DNA of 6,184 nucleotides from Bacillota bacterium (GTDB lineage Bacteria > Bacillota > Dethiobacteria > Dethiobacterales > Dethiobacteraceae): positions 1 through 6,184 of the forward strand of contig JANKMV010000130.1 in the NCBI GenBank assembly GCA_024650095.1, read 5' to 3'. This document shows, in pieces, positions 5,589 through 6,184 of this stretch. The notes beneath the pieces were generated by a model. It was not told where the DNA came from. It searched no databases and saw nothing but the letters and a program-made list of their open reading frames with translations. Numbering within the stretch: the stretch's first letter is position 1; each line of letters begins with the position of its first letter. The position numbers and the translations under genes are program-made.

Positions 5589-6184
5589 ATGACTCCTACA
5601 GAAGTAAAAACACGTTGTAGCCACAAGATATTATTATATTTGTTAATTTTACTTGGCACAATTATTGTTGGCTGTGCTAATTCATCGCAAGAAGCCCAAG
5701 GTAATTCTAAACTGTCTCCGCTAAATATAATTGGTGATGTCGATGAAGTTTTACAGGTGGCCTCGTTTCGTGACTTTACACCACTAGAAACCATTCAACA
5801 CCGGGATATGCAGATTGAGGCCATAGCTCTTGAAGCTCTCTTACAGCGGGCCGAACCATTCAGCGTCGATTACGAGATTTTATTTATTGGGGATGATGGT
5901 TTAAGTGCACTTCTTACTAATGAAGACCTGTCGCAGTGTTACCTTACGTATAACCTCGAAAACGGATGGGAAGCCATTAATTTTAATCACCCCATTAGTA
6001 GTAATGTCAAAAATATCAGTGATATTGTGGTTATCGCAGCAGAACTGCCACTAGGTAAAGGTTTTACTATCATAGATACTTCTGCTAATTTGCGATCTTT
6101 CTCGGTAGGTGAGCTGTATCAACAAGGATATTTAGTGGTTTCTACACTTAGAGGTCGTGCATCTATCGAAAAAGATGGCAAAGT
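5589..6184 (+). CDS. Lipoprotein with SUOX-fold domain, possibly multi-domain (partial, 3' end outside window)
   Basis: The frame is open from ATG 5589 to the window end: 198 complete codons and no stop. The ribosome binding site GGAGGAG (5577-5583) is 5 bases before the ATG. The N-terminus is a lipoprotein signal: basic KTRCSHK (7-13), hydrophobic core, lipobox IVGC with Cys29, then a polar linker. From about residue 46, NIIGDVDEVLQVASFRDFTP looks like the first strands of an Oxidored_molyb-like domain (a GDVe-Pl-l type start). IEAIALEALLQRA matches the GVxLxDlL helix, and DYEILFIGDDGLSALLTNED the DGYS element; the next strands run to about residue 152 (ISDIVVIAAE). After that, LPLGKGFTIID and following residues start something further, so the full protein is longer than the 160-residue paralogues. 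Cys114 is the only cysteine after the lipobox and does not fall at an obvious molybdenum-ligand position. I cannot name its second part. It follows the terminator, so it may be a separate or read-through unit. Confidence 0.65.
   Translation, partial: MTPTEVKTRCSHKILLYLLILLGTIIVGCANSSQEAQGNSKLSPLNIIGDVDEVLQVASFRDFTPLETIQHRDMQIEAIALEALLQRAEPFSVDYEILFIGDDGLSALLTNEDLSQCYLTYNLENGWEAINFNHPISSNVKNISDIVVIAAELPLGKGFTIIDTSANLRSFSVGELYQQGYLVVSTLRGRASIEKDGK

Overview
The window looks like chromosomal DNA from a low-to-mid GC anaerobic Firmicute (Clostridia, possibly Peptococcaceae-like). The reasons are strong GGAGG-type ribosome binding sites, tightly packed co-directional genes, Gram-positive-style lipoproteins, an ECF-type vitamin/cofactor transporter and a protein with a probable 4Fe-4S motif. 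The taxon is inferred from style only. All ten supported genes lie on the + strand. No stretch longer than about 110 bases lacks a gene. I saw no tRNA, rRNA, CRISPR array, insertion sequence or attachment site.

Layout: (1) 2-229, the C-terminal tail of a molybdopterin-oxidoreductase-fold (sulfite-oxidase-like, SUOX) domain protein cut by the window edge. (2) 263-829, a YkoE-like ECF substrate-binding (S) membrane protein. (3) 879-1385, a membrane-anchored exofacial SUOX-like domain protein. (4-5) 1382-2071 and 2092-2751, two ECF ATPases (EcfA type). (6) 2735-3478, the EcfT transmembrane coupling protein. (7) 3492-4241, a MobB-like P-loop protein with a C-terminal four-cysteine, Fe-S-like module. 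(8) 4246-4935, a small divergent kinase-fold protein. (9) 4998-5486, a lipoprotein with another SUOX-like domain. A good intrinsic terminator follows at 5514-5553. (10) 5589-6184+, a second lipoprotein with a SUOX-like domain, running off the window.

Genes 2, 4, 5 and 6 form a complete four-part ECF importer (S, A, A', T). They are interleaved with genes for small surface proteins that resemble the molybdopterin-binding fold but lack a visible metal-ligating cysteine. Two cytoplasmic proteins follow: a MobB-like nucleotide-binding Fe-S protein and a kinase-like protein. My working inference is a dedicated uptake-and-processing system for a small cofactor or precursor (a pterin/molybdopterin-like compound, a thiamine-type pyrimidine or a metal chelate). 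In it the SUOX-like proteins would act outside the membrane as capture or presentation factors and the MobB-like/kinase pair would act on the imported ligand. The substrate cannot be determined from this sequence.
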